From assembly GCA_900551235.1 (NCBI GenBank), contig URUU01000002.1, positions 44,052 to 108,051 on the forward strand: a stretch of DNA of 64,000 bases. The letters are read 5' to 3'. Positions 35,097-43,212 of the stretch are shown here, in pieces. The stretch is from an uncultured Lachnospiraceae bacterium (GTDB lineage: Bacteria; Bacillota; Clostridia; Lachnospirales; Lachnospiraceae). Position numbers and translations under genes: made by a program. How positions within the stretch are numbered: the stretch's first letter is position 1; each line of letters begins with the position of its first letter. The notes beneath the pieces were generated by a model. The model made no database searches. It was given only the letters and a program-made list of their open reading frames with translations, and was not told the origin of the DNA.

Positions 35097-37140
35097 AACG
35101 CTTCTCCTCTATTTCAAACATGTAAAGCTCATGCAGCGCTCTTGTGGCACAGATATACTTCGCCTGGCGGTGCAACGGTGTATTATCGTTTTTCTCATAA
35201 ATTCCAAATACCTGGTCAAACTCCAGTCCTTTTGCAAGATAGAAGGTCGTGACGGTCAGTCCTTTTTTAAACTGAGTGCTGTCACGGTCTACGCAGGAAA
35301 AGCGATTCTTTGTATCCATGCCAAGTTCTTCCATCCGCTTTTTCAGATAGACAGCACTTTCTTCGGCGCGCTCCTGTGTCATCTCGATCACAGCGGCCGT
35401 TTCAAATTCTTCCAGACGCATTTTTTCAAGAACTGCTTCCAGTGCCGCAATCCGGTCTGCAAAGTTCTGCTCTTCCACCGGTTTTCCATGACGCTCAAAC
35501 AGTTCCATATCCGACACGTCCGAGATGTTATTGGCATACGCTGCGATCTCCATGGTGTTTCGATAACTCTTGTTCATGTTGATCCTTCGGATACCGCGGC
35601 CGAACACACGTGGCAGGAAACTTAAGACATCGCGTGTATCCTCCTCCATGGTCTGCGCTTTGTCCCCGAGGATCGTCATCTTGCAGGAGAACATCTTATC
35701 CAGGATCAGATACTGCATATAAGAATAATCCTGCATCTCATCGATCACCAGATGGCGGATGTTATGATCTGTACGTCTGCTTTTCAGAAGGTATTTCAGA
35801 TATAATATCGGATAAACATCCTCATATTTCAGAATCCGCTTCTCATAAGAAACCTGCGGCAAGGCAGCGTAGCCGTATTCTTTTAAGAACCAGTTATAAA
35901 GCACATAGAGATCTGTGCTGCGGTACATCTTTTTACATCTGCCCCGCACAAGCTCCACCTCGTCATCGCCCAGATTCCGGCCGATCAGCGTCTCGTATTC
36001 ATCCACCACATAATCCATCACGGCCTGCATACGCTCCAGCAGCGGAATGTCCGGAAATCGATAATAAAAAAGTTCTGTAAGCTGGCGTTCACTTTTCTGC
36101 ATCCCTTTGTATTTGAGATCCGAAAAACGCATCAGACGATCCTCCAGACCCAGCACAAATTCATTTAACTGCAAAACAAAATCGATTGACTGCTTTTGCC
36201 GGAAACTTTCCGCGGCTTCTGAAGTGTGCAGTTCCCGTTCGATCTGATCACAGTGATCCTCACAATCGCTGACCGTATCCTGAAGTTCTTTATAAGCAAA
36301 CATGTCAAAACTCATCTCGCGGATATTTTCCTCGCCAAGCTCCGGCAGAATATGGGAAATATAATCTGAAAACACACCGTTTGGGGAAAGCACAAGCACG
36401 TTTGAAGACTTCAGGTTCTCCCGGTCATGATAAAGCAGATAAGCAATACGGTGCAGTGCCACAGAAGTCTTACCGCTTCCGGCTACCCCCTGGATTGCCA
36501 GGATCCGATCTTTTGTATTGCGGATGATCGCATTTTGTTCTTTCTGGATCGTCTTGATAATGTTTTTCAGTTTGACATCGCCGTGGCTTCCAAGCTCCTG
36601 CTTGAGTACCTCATCATCAATCTTGACATCGCTCTCAAACGCATAGATCATCTTTCCGCCGCGAATCTTGTACTGCCATTTGGAGAGCACTTCTCCCTCC
36701 ATACGTCCTGCCGGTGCATCGTAATAAGCTTCTCCCTTATCATAATCATAAAACAGACTGGATACCGGTGCCCTCCAGTCATAGACCAGCGGAAGCTTCC
36801 CTGATTCTCTGGAGAAATTGCCGATACCGATATAAAAAGTCTCTGCCTCTTCTTCCCCATCGTACACAAAATCTACGCGTCCGAAAAACGGCGAATCGAG
36901 CATTTTGCGGAAACGCCGACGCAGATCCAATTTTTCCTGATTGGCATTGACCTGACCTAACAATGCCTGCTGATTATCAAAATCCTCATAGCCATACTGG
37001 TCCATCTCCGTATAGTTTTCCCAGTAATACTCATGCATGTTTTCAATTTCTTTCTGACCCTGAAGGATTGCATCATCCAGTTTGAAAATGCGCTCCTTCA
37101 GTTTATCTAAAACATAGTTCAGATATTCTCTGCTGTCCAT
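35089..37140 (-). CDS. helD: HelD-like superfamily I helicase (RNA polymerase recycling factor)
   Basis: HelD removes stalled RNA polymerase from DNA. The 683-residue protein has an N-terminal coiled arm (about 1-75) and the Walker A motif GVAGSGKTSVALHR near 220. The HelD-specific insert and motifs LVIDEMQDYSYMQY near 470, GDKAQTM near 495 and NKSYRNTMEIA near 520 follow. A shortened C-terminal motif region with LAKGLEFDQV precedes the end. Length fits the class found in Firmicutes (about 690-780). It is the first gene of a unit with the DUF2726 gene. A remnant of a histidine kinase lies directly upstream. Confidence 0.9.
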   Translation of the reverse strand: MDSREYLNYVLDKLKERIFKLDDAILQGQKEIENMHEYYWENYTEMDQYGYEDFDNQQALLGQVNANQEKLDLRRRFRKMLDSPFFGRVDFVYDGEEEAETFYIGIGNFSRESGKLPLVYDWRAPVSSLFYDYDKGEAYYDAPAGRMEGEVLSKWQYKIRGGKMIYAFESDVKIDDEVLKQELGSHGDVKLKNIIKTIQKEQNAIIRNTKDRILAIQGVAGSGKTSVALHRIAYLLYHDRENLKSSNVLVLSPNGVFSDYISHILPELGEENIREMSFDMFAYKELQDTVSDCEDHCDQIERELHTSEAAESFRQKQSIDFVLQLNEFVLGLEDRLMRFSDLKYKGMQKSERQLTELFYYRFPDIPLLERMQAVMDYVVDEYETLIGRNLGDDEVELVRGRCKKMYRSTDLYVLYNWFLKEYGYAALPQVSYEKRILKYEDVYPILYLKYLLKSRRTDHNIRHLVIDEMQDYSYMQYLILDKMFSCKMTILGDKAQTMEEDTRDVLSFLPRVFGRGIRRINMNKSYRNTMEIAAYANNISDVSDMELFERHGKPVEEQNFADRIAALEAVLEKMRLEEFETAAVIEMTQERAEESAVYLKKRMEELGMDTKNRFSCVDRDSTQFKKGLTVTTFYLAKGLEFDQVFGIYEKNDNTPLHRQAKYICATRALHELYMFEIEEKRYE

Positions 37141-37193
37141 GTCCCAATCCTTTCATCGCTGCACAAGATATACATAGCGCAGTATTATTTTTC

Positions 37194-37292
37194 TTATAAA
37201 ATTTTATTTCTGATACAGAGCTGTTCTCCGATCGCCATACCCAGGCCGCTTCCGCCGTAGTTATGTGCCGCCGAAGCATCTTCCTGTATACC
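37194..37292 (-). pseudogene. Fragment of a histidine kinase ATPase domain
   Basis: Between helD and the acetyltransferase gene, the minus strand encodes IQEDASAAHNYGGSGLGMAI followed by GEQLCI and a stop. This is the typical G1/G2 stretch of a hybrid histidine kinase (Q-E-D-x-S-x-x-x-x-x-Y-G-G-T-G-L-G-M-A-I). Upstream in frame KYRIVKRVRG still looks like the preceding helix, then the frame is lost. No receiver domain or start codon remains. It is a small relic of a deleted kinase gene. The rest of 37141-37468 shows nothing more. Confidence 0.7.
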
Positions 37293-37468
37293 TCGTACTC
37301 TCTTTACAATTCTGTACTTTCGTGCTATCATTTGTAATTATTTTCTGTATCTGAGATTTTTGCAGGTAAATTTTGCAGAGTTTCTCTAATTTAATTACTA
37401 TACCATGTATTTTTATGCTTTACCATATTTATTTCATCATCATTATATATTTATTTGAGGAGGTTACT

Positions 37469-37957
37469 ATGATACGAAATGCTGTTCTGGATGATCTTCC
37501 TGCCATCCTGGATATTTATTCCTTCGCCCGGTCTTTTATGGCAAAGACGGGAAACCCGACACAGTGGGCAGACGGACATCCTTCTTCTGAACTGCTCAGA
37601 GAACATATCCATTCGCAGAAACTGTTTGTCCTTACGGATCTGGCAGATGGCAGCCAGATTCACGGATGTTTCTATTTTGCCCTTGAAAACGATCTGACCT
37701 ATGCCCATATCAAAGATGGAGACTGGTTATCCGATTCTCCTTACGGTGTGATCCACATCGTTGCCAGTGATGGCACTGTTCATGGTTTTTTCCGAAAAGT
37801 TCTGGATTTCTGTGAACCTCAGATTTCTCATCTTCGCATTGATACACACCACGACAACAAGGTCATGCAGCACGTTCTTGAAAAAAACGGCTTCCGCAAA
37901 TGCGGCATCATCCATCTTGCAAACGGTGATCCTCGCCTTGCCTACGAGAAATCTTGA
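37469..37957 (+). CDS. GNAT family acetyltransferase
   Basis: The 162-residue protein starts MIRNAVLDDLPAILDIYSFA, the usual first strand and helix of a GNAT domain. It ends with HHDNKVMQHVLEKNGFRKCG, the last helix and strand. The central acetyl-CoA loop is poorly conserved. GAGGAGG five bases ahead of ATG 37469 sets the start; the open frame upstream of it has no coding features. Substrate unknown. A bidirectional terminator follows. Confidence 0.87.
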   Translation: MIRNAVLDDLPAILDIYSFARSFMAKTGNPTQWADGHPSSELLREHIHSQKLFVLTDLADGSQIHGCFYFALENDLTYAHIKDGDWLSDSPYGVIHIVASDGTVHGFFRKVLDFCEPQISHLRIDTHHDNKVMQHVLEKNGFRKCGIIHLANGDPRLAYEKS

Positions 37958-38016
37958 TACAATTACGATTTTCCAGCTTTTCAGATGAAAGAAGCGCAAG
38001 TCTTCTCCTGATAAAT

Positions 38017-38070
38017 AAAAAGCTCTCCGGCTTTGTCTTCTGTGACATTGCCTGAGAGCTTTTCTTTTTG
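38017..38070. terminator. Bidirectional terminator between the GNAT and amino-acid ABC genes
   Basis: AAAAAGCTCTC pairs with GAGAGCTTTTC around a 26-base loop, with T-runs on both strands. Confidence 0.75.
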
Positions 38071-38072
38071 TA

Positions 38073-38816
38073 TTATTTTGCACGAAATCTTGCCAGGAAA
38101 TCTTTCGTCCTTGCATTCTGCGGATTTTCGAAAATATCTGCCGGAGTGCCTTCTTCACATATAATACCATCTGCCATATATACCACATGGTTGGAAACAT
38201 CTCGTGCAAATGCCATCTCATGTGTAACGACCAGCATAGTCATACCCTCGTCTGCCAGTCCGCGCATAACTTCCAGCACTTCTCCGACCATCTCCGGATC
38301 CAGTGCGGAAGTTGGTTCGTCAAAGAGCAGGATCTCCGGTTCCATCGCCAGGGCACGTGCGATCGCCACACGCTGCTTCTGTCCGCCGGAAAGCTGACGA
38401 GGCTTTGCGTTAATGTATGGATTCATGCCGACCTTGGTCAGATACTGCATGGCCTTTTCTTTTGCTTCTTCTTTGTTTCTCTTCAGCACTTTTGTCTGTC
38501 CGATGATACAGTTCTCAAGAACAGACATGTTGTTGAACAGGTTAAAGGACTGAAATACCATACCGACTTTTGCACGGTATGCGGCTGCATTGACCTTTTT
38601 ATCCACCACACTGTCCCCATGAAATGCCACATCACCGGATGTCGGTGTCTCCAGAAGGTTGATACAGCGCAGCAGGGTCGATTTACCGGAACCGGAAGAA
38701 CCGATGATCGATGTCACATCGCCCGGATGCACGACAAAATCAATGTCTTTGAGAACGGCATTGGCTCCAAAAGATTTGGACAGGTGTTTTACTTCCAGAA
38801 TCGCCTCTTTACTCAT
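38073..38816 (-). CDS. Amino-acid ABC transporter ATP-binding protein
   Basis: The 247-residue GlnQ-type ATPase has Walker A GSSGSGKST near 38, signature LSGGQKQRVAIAR, Walker B ILLFDEPTSALDPEM and switch VVTHEMAFA. It is the last gene of a three-gene polar amino-acid uptake unit, overlapping the permease stop by four bases. Confidence 0.94.
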   Translation of the reverse strand: MSKEAILEVKHLSKSFGANAVLKDIDFVVHPGDVTSIIGSSGSGKSTLLRCINLLETPTSGDVAFHGDSVVDKKVNAAAYRAKVGMVFQSFNLFNNMSVLENCIIGQTKVLKRNKEEAKEKAMQYLTKVGMNPYINAKPRQLSGGQKQRVAIARALAMEPEILLFDEPTSALDPEMVGEVLEVMRGLADEGMTMLVVTHEMAFARDVSNHVVYMADGIICEEGTPADIFENPQNARTKDFLARFRAK

Positions 38817-39658
38817 TTGTCTCTCCCTCCGTTCACATCTGTTTCGATATTTCGCTCTTTATCAAAGCTTCCGTCACCCGGATAGCTGTAATTTCCGCTC
38901 GTATGTGCCAGTTGATCGGTCGTTGCCAGGTCAAAACTTGCCGGTCCGTCCAGCTTGGACTCCCAGAAACGCAAGAGTCTTGAGAAGACAAAGGTCATGA
39001 TCAGATAAAGGATCATCGCTACGGTCATCGCCTCAAACCACCAGTAATAAGCACCGGCAGTCTGTTTTGCCGCATAGTACAGCTCGATAACACCAATAAC
39101 AGACAGAACAGATGAGTCCTTGATGTTGATGATCAGGTTGTTGCCGATCTGCGGAATGATATTCCTGAGTGTCTGCGGGAAAATAACATACAACATGGTC
39201 TGAAAGTGTGTCATACCGATGGCTTTTGCTCCTTCGGTCTGTCCCGGATCGATCGATAAGATACCGCCCCGCACGGTCTCTGCCATGTAGGCTCCGGTAT
39301 TGATCGACACGATAAAGAATGCGGCAAACCACATACCCATGGTAATGCCGAGGTACTGCATGGCACCAAAGTAAATAAACATTGCCTGAACGATCATAGG
39401 TGTTCCGCGGAATACTTCCACGTAGATGTTCAGGATCAGTTTTACGATATAAAGCAGGGCTCTTTTGATGACAGAATCCTGTCTGGACACCGGAATAGTC
39501 TGCACGATACCGACTGCAAAACCGATCAGGCATCCGACCAGGGTTCCCACCAGGGCGATCAGCAGTGTGCTTCCTGCTCCGCGCAGAAAAGACGCACTGT
39601 AGTGTGTGATCAGATAAACGACTCTCGCCCAGTAGTCTGTTGGCAAAGTACTGCTCAT
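38813..39658 (-). CDS. Amino-acid ABC transporter permease
   Basis: The 281-residue His/Glu/Gln-type permease has several membrane helices and the family loop GAKAIGMTHFQTMLYVIFPQ. The extended soluble C-terminus (about 245-281) is longer than usual. It overlaps the ATPase gene start by four bases and follows the binding-protein gene by 23 bases. A single permease suggests a homodimer. Confidence 0.93.
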   Translation of the reverse strand: MSSTLPTDYWARVVYLITHYSASFLRGAGSTLLIALVGTLVGCLIGFAVGIVQTIPVSRQDSVIKRALLYIVKLILNIYVEVFRGTPMIVQAMFIYFGAMQYLGITMGMWFAAFFIVSINTGAYMAETVRGGILSIDPGQTEGAKAIGMTHFQTMLYVIFPQTLRNIIPQIGNNLIINIKDSSVLSVIGVIELYYAAKQTAGAYYWWFEAMTVAMILYLIMTFVFSRLLRFWESKLDGPASFDLATTDQLAHTSGNYSYPGDGSFDKERNIETDVNGGRDK

Positions 39659-39681
39659 AATATACTTCCTCCCGGTTCTGC

Positions 39682-40578
39682 TTATTCAGACAATGGCTGT
39701 ACGGAGATCGCCTCGTTCATCATCTGTTCATAATCTTCTTTTGTCATCTTGGTGAGAACGCTGTTGATCTCATCAACCAGTTCCTGATTGCCTTTCTTTA
39801 CAGAAATACCGATGTTGATCTCTTCGTCAGATACCTGATAGTTGTCATCTGCAGATGAAAAATCGAGCATTTCCATATCCGGATAAGCCACGCATGCTGC
39901 CATTGCAGTCGGCTGATCGGTACAGATCAGGTCACAGGCTCCGGATTCCAGAGATACCAGCATGGTTCCGGTTGTCTCATAAGCCGGCAGTTTGTTTACA
40001 TCTTCGATCTGGTCGAGGCAGGTGTCATACCATACCGTATTGATCTGAGAAGTAGCGGTTGCTCCTTTTAAGTCTGCCAGACCTTTTGCATCTTTATATG
40101 GTCCGTCCTTTTTTACCAGTGTCACAATGGATGCGTAATAGTACGGATCTGTGAAATCTACGGATTCCAGACGTTTTGCTGTGATCGACTGTCCTGCGAT
40201 CGCACAGTCGATGGCTCCGGAACTTACGGATGTCGGAAGGCTGTCCCAGTCCATCTTTACGATCTCCAGATTCCAGCCAAGCTCGTCACAGATGTGTTTT
40301 GCCATCATAACGTCATAGCCATATGCATAATCAGAAGATCCTGAAATCGGAACGGCTCCGTTGGAATCATCGCTCTGTGTCCAGTTGTACGGTGCATAGG
40401 CACATTCCATGCCGACACGCAGTGTTTTCTTTTCACCTGAATCTGCTGCCGCATTGCTTCCTGCTTCACTCTCTGTCTTACTTCCTCCATCTGTGGATGC
40501 CGCCTGTTTGCTTCCGCATCCTGCCATAGACATACTTACTGCTGCTATAAGTACTGCTGCTAATACTTTTTTCTTCAT
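39682..40578 (-). CDS. Amino-acid ABC transporter substrate-binding lipoprotein
   Basis: The 298-residue protein has a lipoprotein signal (VLAAVLIAAVSMSMAGCGSK, Cys about 21), a Ser/Ala/Glu-rich linker and a family 3 binding domain (about 50-298). The domain has LRVGMECAYAPYNW, YGYDVMMAKHI and DFTDPYYYASIVTL. It is the first gene of the uptake unit. The ligand, likely a polar amino acid or cystine, cannot be told from sequence. Confidence 0.94.
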   Translation of the reverse strand: MKKKVLAAVLIAAVSMSMAGCGSKQAASTDGGSKTESEAGSNAAADSGEKKTLRVGMECAYAPYNWTQSDDSNGAVPISGSSDYAYGYDVMMAKHICDELGWNLEIVKMDWDSLPTSVSSGAIDCAIAGQSITAKRLESVDFTDPYYYASIVTLVKKDGPYKDAKGLADLKGATATSQINTVWYDTCLDQIEDVNKLPAYETTGTMLVSLESGACDLICTDQPTAMAACVAYPDMEMLDFSSADDNYQVSDEEINIGISVKKGNQELVDEINSVLTKMTKEDYEQMMNEAISVQPLSE

Positions 40579-40607
40579 TGTTTCGCTCTCCCTTTCGCTT
40601 TTGTTTA

Positions 40608-41252
40608 TCAGTTAAAAAATCTTGCTCCTATATAGCCTGTCTGACCATTTACGGAAACCTTGTACCAGCCACCTTCATCTGCCAGGAACTGTACCGTTGT
40701 ACCTGCATCAAACTGACCGATGATATTGTCCCCATAGTCCGGATAAGAACGCATGTAACATGCCGCGTTGATTGTCATATACTGTGGCTGCGGTGCTTCT
40801 GTCTCCTGTGAGATCACCTCTGCCTGCTGAGAACCATCATAATTGTAATCGTAATCGTTGCCGCCGTATGTATCACCGTTCTGTTCAGATCCATCACCAT
40901 GCGAACTGCTGTCATCTGAAGCATTTCCGTCCGGAGTCTGGTCTGAAGAAGCTGCCTGACTTTCCGTTGTCTTTTCCGCAGCCTTTTCGGTCGTTTTCTC
41001 CGTCTGTTTTTTCGTCTCTTTTTCGGTCTGTTTCTTTGTTGCTTTTTCTGTTTCTTTCTTTGTCTCCGTTTCCTTTTTGCTCTCTGTCTGTGCCTGTGTA
41101 TTTTTCTGGATCAAAGCCGGCTCATCTTTTCCGTTGACTGCAGATGAATAAATCTTCAGTCCCAGGATTGAACCCCCGATGATCAGTATCACAACAACAC
41201 CGACCAGGAAATAACGCAGGTTATCTGATAACCATTCTTTAAAATCTCCCAT
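40608..41252 (-). CDS. Membrane-anchored SH3-domain surface protein
   Basis: The 214-residue protein has one N-terminal membrane helix (YFLVGVVVILIIGGSILGL) and a long low-complexity region (about 50-150) of Lys-Glu-Thr-Thr repeats, then Asp/Gly/Tyr-rich sequence. A bacterial SH3 domain follows (about 155-214: ACYMRSYPDYGDNIIGQF, GGWYKVSVNGQTGYIGARF). Such proteins span the wall and may bind peptidoglycan. It is 29 bases ahead of the amino-acid ABC unit on the same strand; a functional link is not evident. Confidence 0.85.
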   Translation of the reverse strand: MGDFKEWLSDNLRYFLVGVVVILIIGGSILGLKIYSSAVNGKDEPALIQKNTQAQTESKKETETKKETEKATKKQTEKETKKQTEKTTEKAAEKTTESQAASSDQTPDGNASDDSSSHGDGSEQNGDTYGGNDYDYNYDGSQQAEVISQETEAPQPQYMTINAACYMRSYPDYGDNIIGQFDAGTTVQFLADEGGWYKVSVNGQTGYIGARFFN

Positions 41253-41380
41253 TCAGATCCTCCTTGATTGCAAATTTGTGCTGTACCTGTTCCTTGTTTT
41301 CACAGCTACGCTGTTTTCAAGTATACCATGCTTTCCTGCCATATTCCAGTGAAATATTTTCCATTTTGCCCTTTACATCA

Positions 41381-41418
41381 AAAAAAGGGCAGAATTCCTA
41401 TGTAAGAATTCCACCCTT
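41381..41418 (-). terminator. ldhA terminator
   Basis: On the minus strand AAGGG-TG-GAATTC pairs with GAATTC-TG-CCCTT around an 8-base loop, followed by TTTTT. It lies 40 bases after the ldhA stop. Confidence 0.8.
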
Positions 41419-41457
41419 GGATCTGTTCATGCGCTATTCCTGTTTTTGTTACTTCTT

Positions 41458-42447
41458 TTAAAGTTCATTTCCGTTTGGTGTGCCTTTCAGATAACTCATG
41501 GCATTATCCAGTGTCACTTCACTGATCGCTGCCAGTGCTTCTTCGGTAAAAAATGCCTGATGTGATGTCACCATAACATTTGGGAAGGATAACAGTCTTG
41601 CAACGGTAGAATGCTCCAGGATCGTCTCGGACATATCTTCGTAAACAGAACCGTTCTCTTCTTCGTATACATCCAGACCAACGGCAAAGAATTTATTCTC
41701 ACGGATTCCCTGGATCAGATCGTCCGTCTTGATCAGGCCGCCTCTTGAAGTGTTGACCAGGATCACACCGTCTTTCATTTTCTGGATCGTGTCAATGTTG
41801 ATCATGTGATGTGTCTCTTCCATCAATGGGCAGTGAAGGGAGATCAGGTCAGACTGCGAAAGCAAAGTATCCAGATCTACATATTCCACGAAATCCAGAT
41901 CTTTATTCGGGTACATATCATAGCCGAGTACTCTCATGCCAAAGCCGTGGCAGATACGTGCCATCGCAGCACCGATTTTTCCTGTTCCGACGATACCTGC
42001 CGTCTTTTTGTAGAAGTTGACACCCATCAGTCCGTTCAGGCTGTAGTTGTTCTCACGTACTTTGATGTACGCTTTGTGCGTGTGGCGGTTTGCCGTCAGA
42101 GCCAGTGCCATCGCATGCTCTGCGACTGCTTCCGGTGAGTAGCTCGGTACGCGTGTGACGGTCATGCCGTAGCCTTTTGCCCGCTCAAGGTCTACGTTGT
42201 TGAAGCCTGCACAACGCATCAGGATCAGTTTTACCTTGCATGTATTTAAAATATCGATTGTCTCCGCACTCAAGTCCATATTTACGAATGCGCACACGGC
42301 TTCGTAACCGGCAGCCAGCATTGCTGTCTGAGGAGTAAGATTCGGCTCAATGTATACAACATCCAGATCTTTGTATTCTTCTTTGTCCAGATAAGCATCA
42401 AAAGATTTTATGTCATAACTTTTCGCACCAAAAAACAAAATTTTCAT
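41458..42447 (-). CDS. ldhA: D-lactate dehydrogenase
   Basis: This NAD-dependent 2-hydroxyacid dehydrogenase reduces pyruvate to D-lactate, a fermentation end step. The 329-residue protein has the NAD motif GTGKIGAAMARIC near 152, catalytic Arg in VNTSRGGLI near 235, Glu in DVYEEENG near 264, and His in TSHQAFFTEEA near 296. YSPEAVAEHAMAL and the C-terminal FFTEEAL segment match E. coli-type LdhA rather than SerA or formate dehydrogenase. Single gene with its own promoter and terminator. Confidence 0.9.
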   Translation of the reverse strand: MKILFFGAKSYDIKSFDAYLDKEEYKDLDVVYIEPNLTPQTAMLAAGYEAVCAFVNMDLSAETIDILNTCKVKLILMRCAGFNNVDLERAKGYGMTVTRVPSYSPEAVAEHAMALALTANRHTHKAYIKVRENNYSLNGLMGVNFYKKTAGIVGTGKIGAAMARICHGFGMRVLGYDMYPNKDLDFVEYVDLDTLLSQSDLISLHCPLMEETHHMINIDTIQKMKDGVILVNTSRGGLIKTDDLIQGIRENKFFAVGLDVYEEENGSVYEDMSETILEHSTVARLLSFPNVMVTSHQAFFTEEALAAISEVTLDNAMSYLKGTPNGNEL

Positions 42448-42496
42448 AATTTTATTGCCTCCTTTTCTTTTCTTGTTAGTATGAACTTACAGCTAT

Positions 42497-42525
42497 ATTA
42501 TATACAAAAAGCAGAGTAATGTAAA
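42497..42525 (-). promoter_or_regulatory. ldhA promoter
   Basis: On the minus strand TTTACA (42520-42525), 17 bases, TATAAT (42497-42502), about 50 bases ahead of the start. No Rex operator was recognised. Confidence 0.8.
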
Positions 42526-42612
42526 GGCAACAATTTCTCATCTGGAACTTCTTTCATCCGCTGAAAGCCATATCAGATGCAAGACCATATCCCGTCACTG
42601 ATAAATGAAGTC

Positions 42613-43212
42613 TTATTTTGCGGCAGCTGCCAGGATCTCTGCCGCTTTCTCATAACCTAATTCTGCGGTATTCAGGCAAAGGTCATAATGATTACGGTCA
42701 CCCCAGGTTTTTTTTGAAAAATAATGATAATAATTGCCCCGCTGGACATCTCTTTTATGTAATTCCGTGACTGCATTGCTCTGTGCAACACCATCCACTC
42801 TTATGATGCGTTCTGTTTTTGCATGCTGGTCGCTGCTGTAGATAAAGACATTTAAAAGCTCTGTTTTATCTTTCAAAATTTCAGCTGCACATCTTCCAAG
42901 AAAAATACACGGTCCTTCGGACACCAGCTGACGCATGACTTTTGCCTGTGCTTCATAAATCTCATATGGTTTTGTGATCTTATCAAAATCAGAGGCATAA
43001 CTGGTTGCCATGGCAATGCTGTACAGGATGCTTCCCATACGTTTCTCATCGTAATCTTTCATCATGCCAAGGTCGATGCCGTATTTTTCGCTGGCAAGCA
43101 CCAGCAGTTCACCGTCATAAAACGGGATTCCAAGTTTCTCTGAGAGAAGCTTTGCGACCTCACGGCCGCCGCTTCCATATTCTCTGTCAATTACGATCGT
43201 TTTTCCTCTCAT
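42613..43212 (-). CDS. Cytidylate-kinase-like family protein
   Basis: The 199-residue protein belongs to the cytidylate-kinase-like P-loop family (AAA_33/Cytidylate_kin2 type): IVIDREYGSGGREVAKLLSE near 5-24 with GSGG in place of a classical Walker A, GRCAAEIL near 100, and HYFSKKTWGDRNHYDLCLNT near 165. Such proteins are common in Lachnospiraceae, and their substrate is not established. Its start overlaps the stop of the upstream ABC exporter gene by one base, so it is part of that operon. Confidence 0.88.
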   Translation of the reverse strand: MRGKTIVIDREYGSGGREVAKLLSEKLGIPFYDGELLVLASEKYGIDLGMMKDYDEKRMGSILYSIAMATSYASDFDKITKPYEIYEAQAKVMRQLVSEGPCIFLGRCAAEILKDKTELLNVFIYSSDQHAKTERIIRVDGVAQSNAVTELHKRDVQRGNYYHYFSKKTWGDRNHYDLCLNTAELGYEKAAEILAAAAK

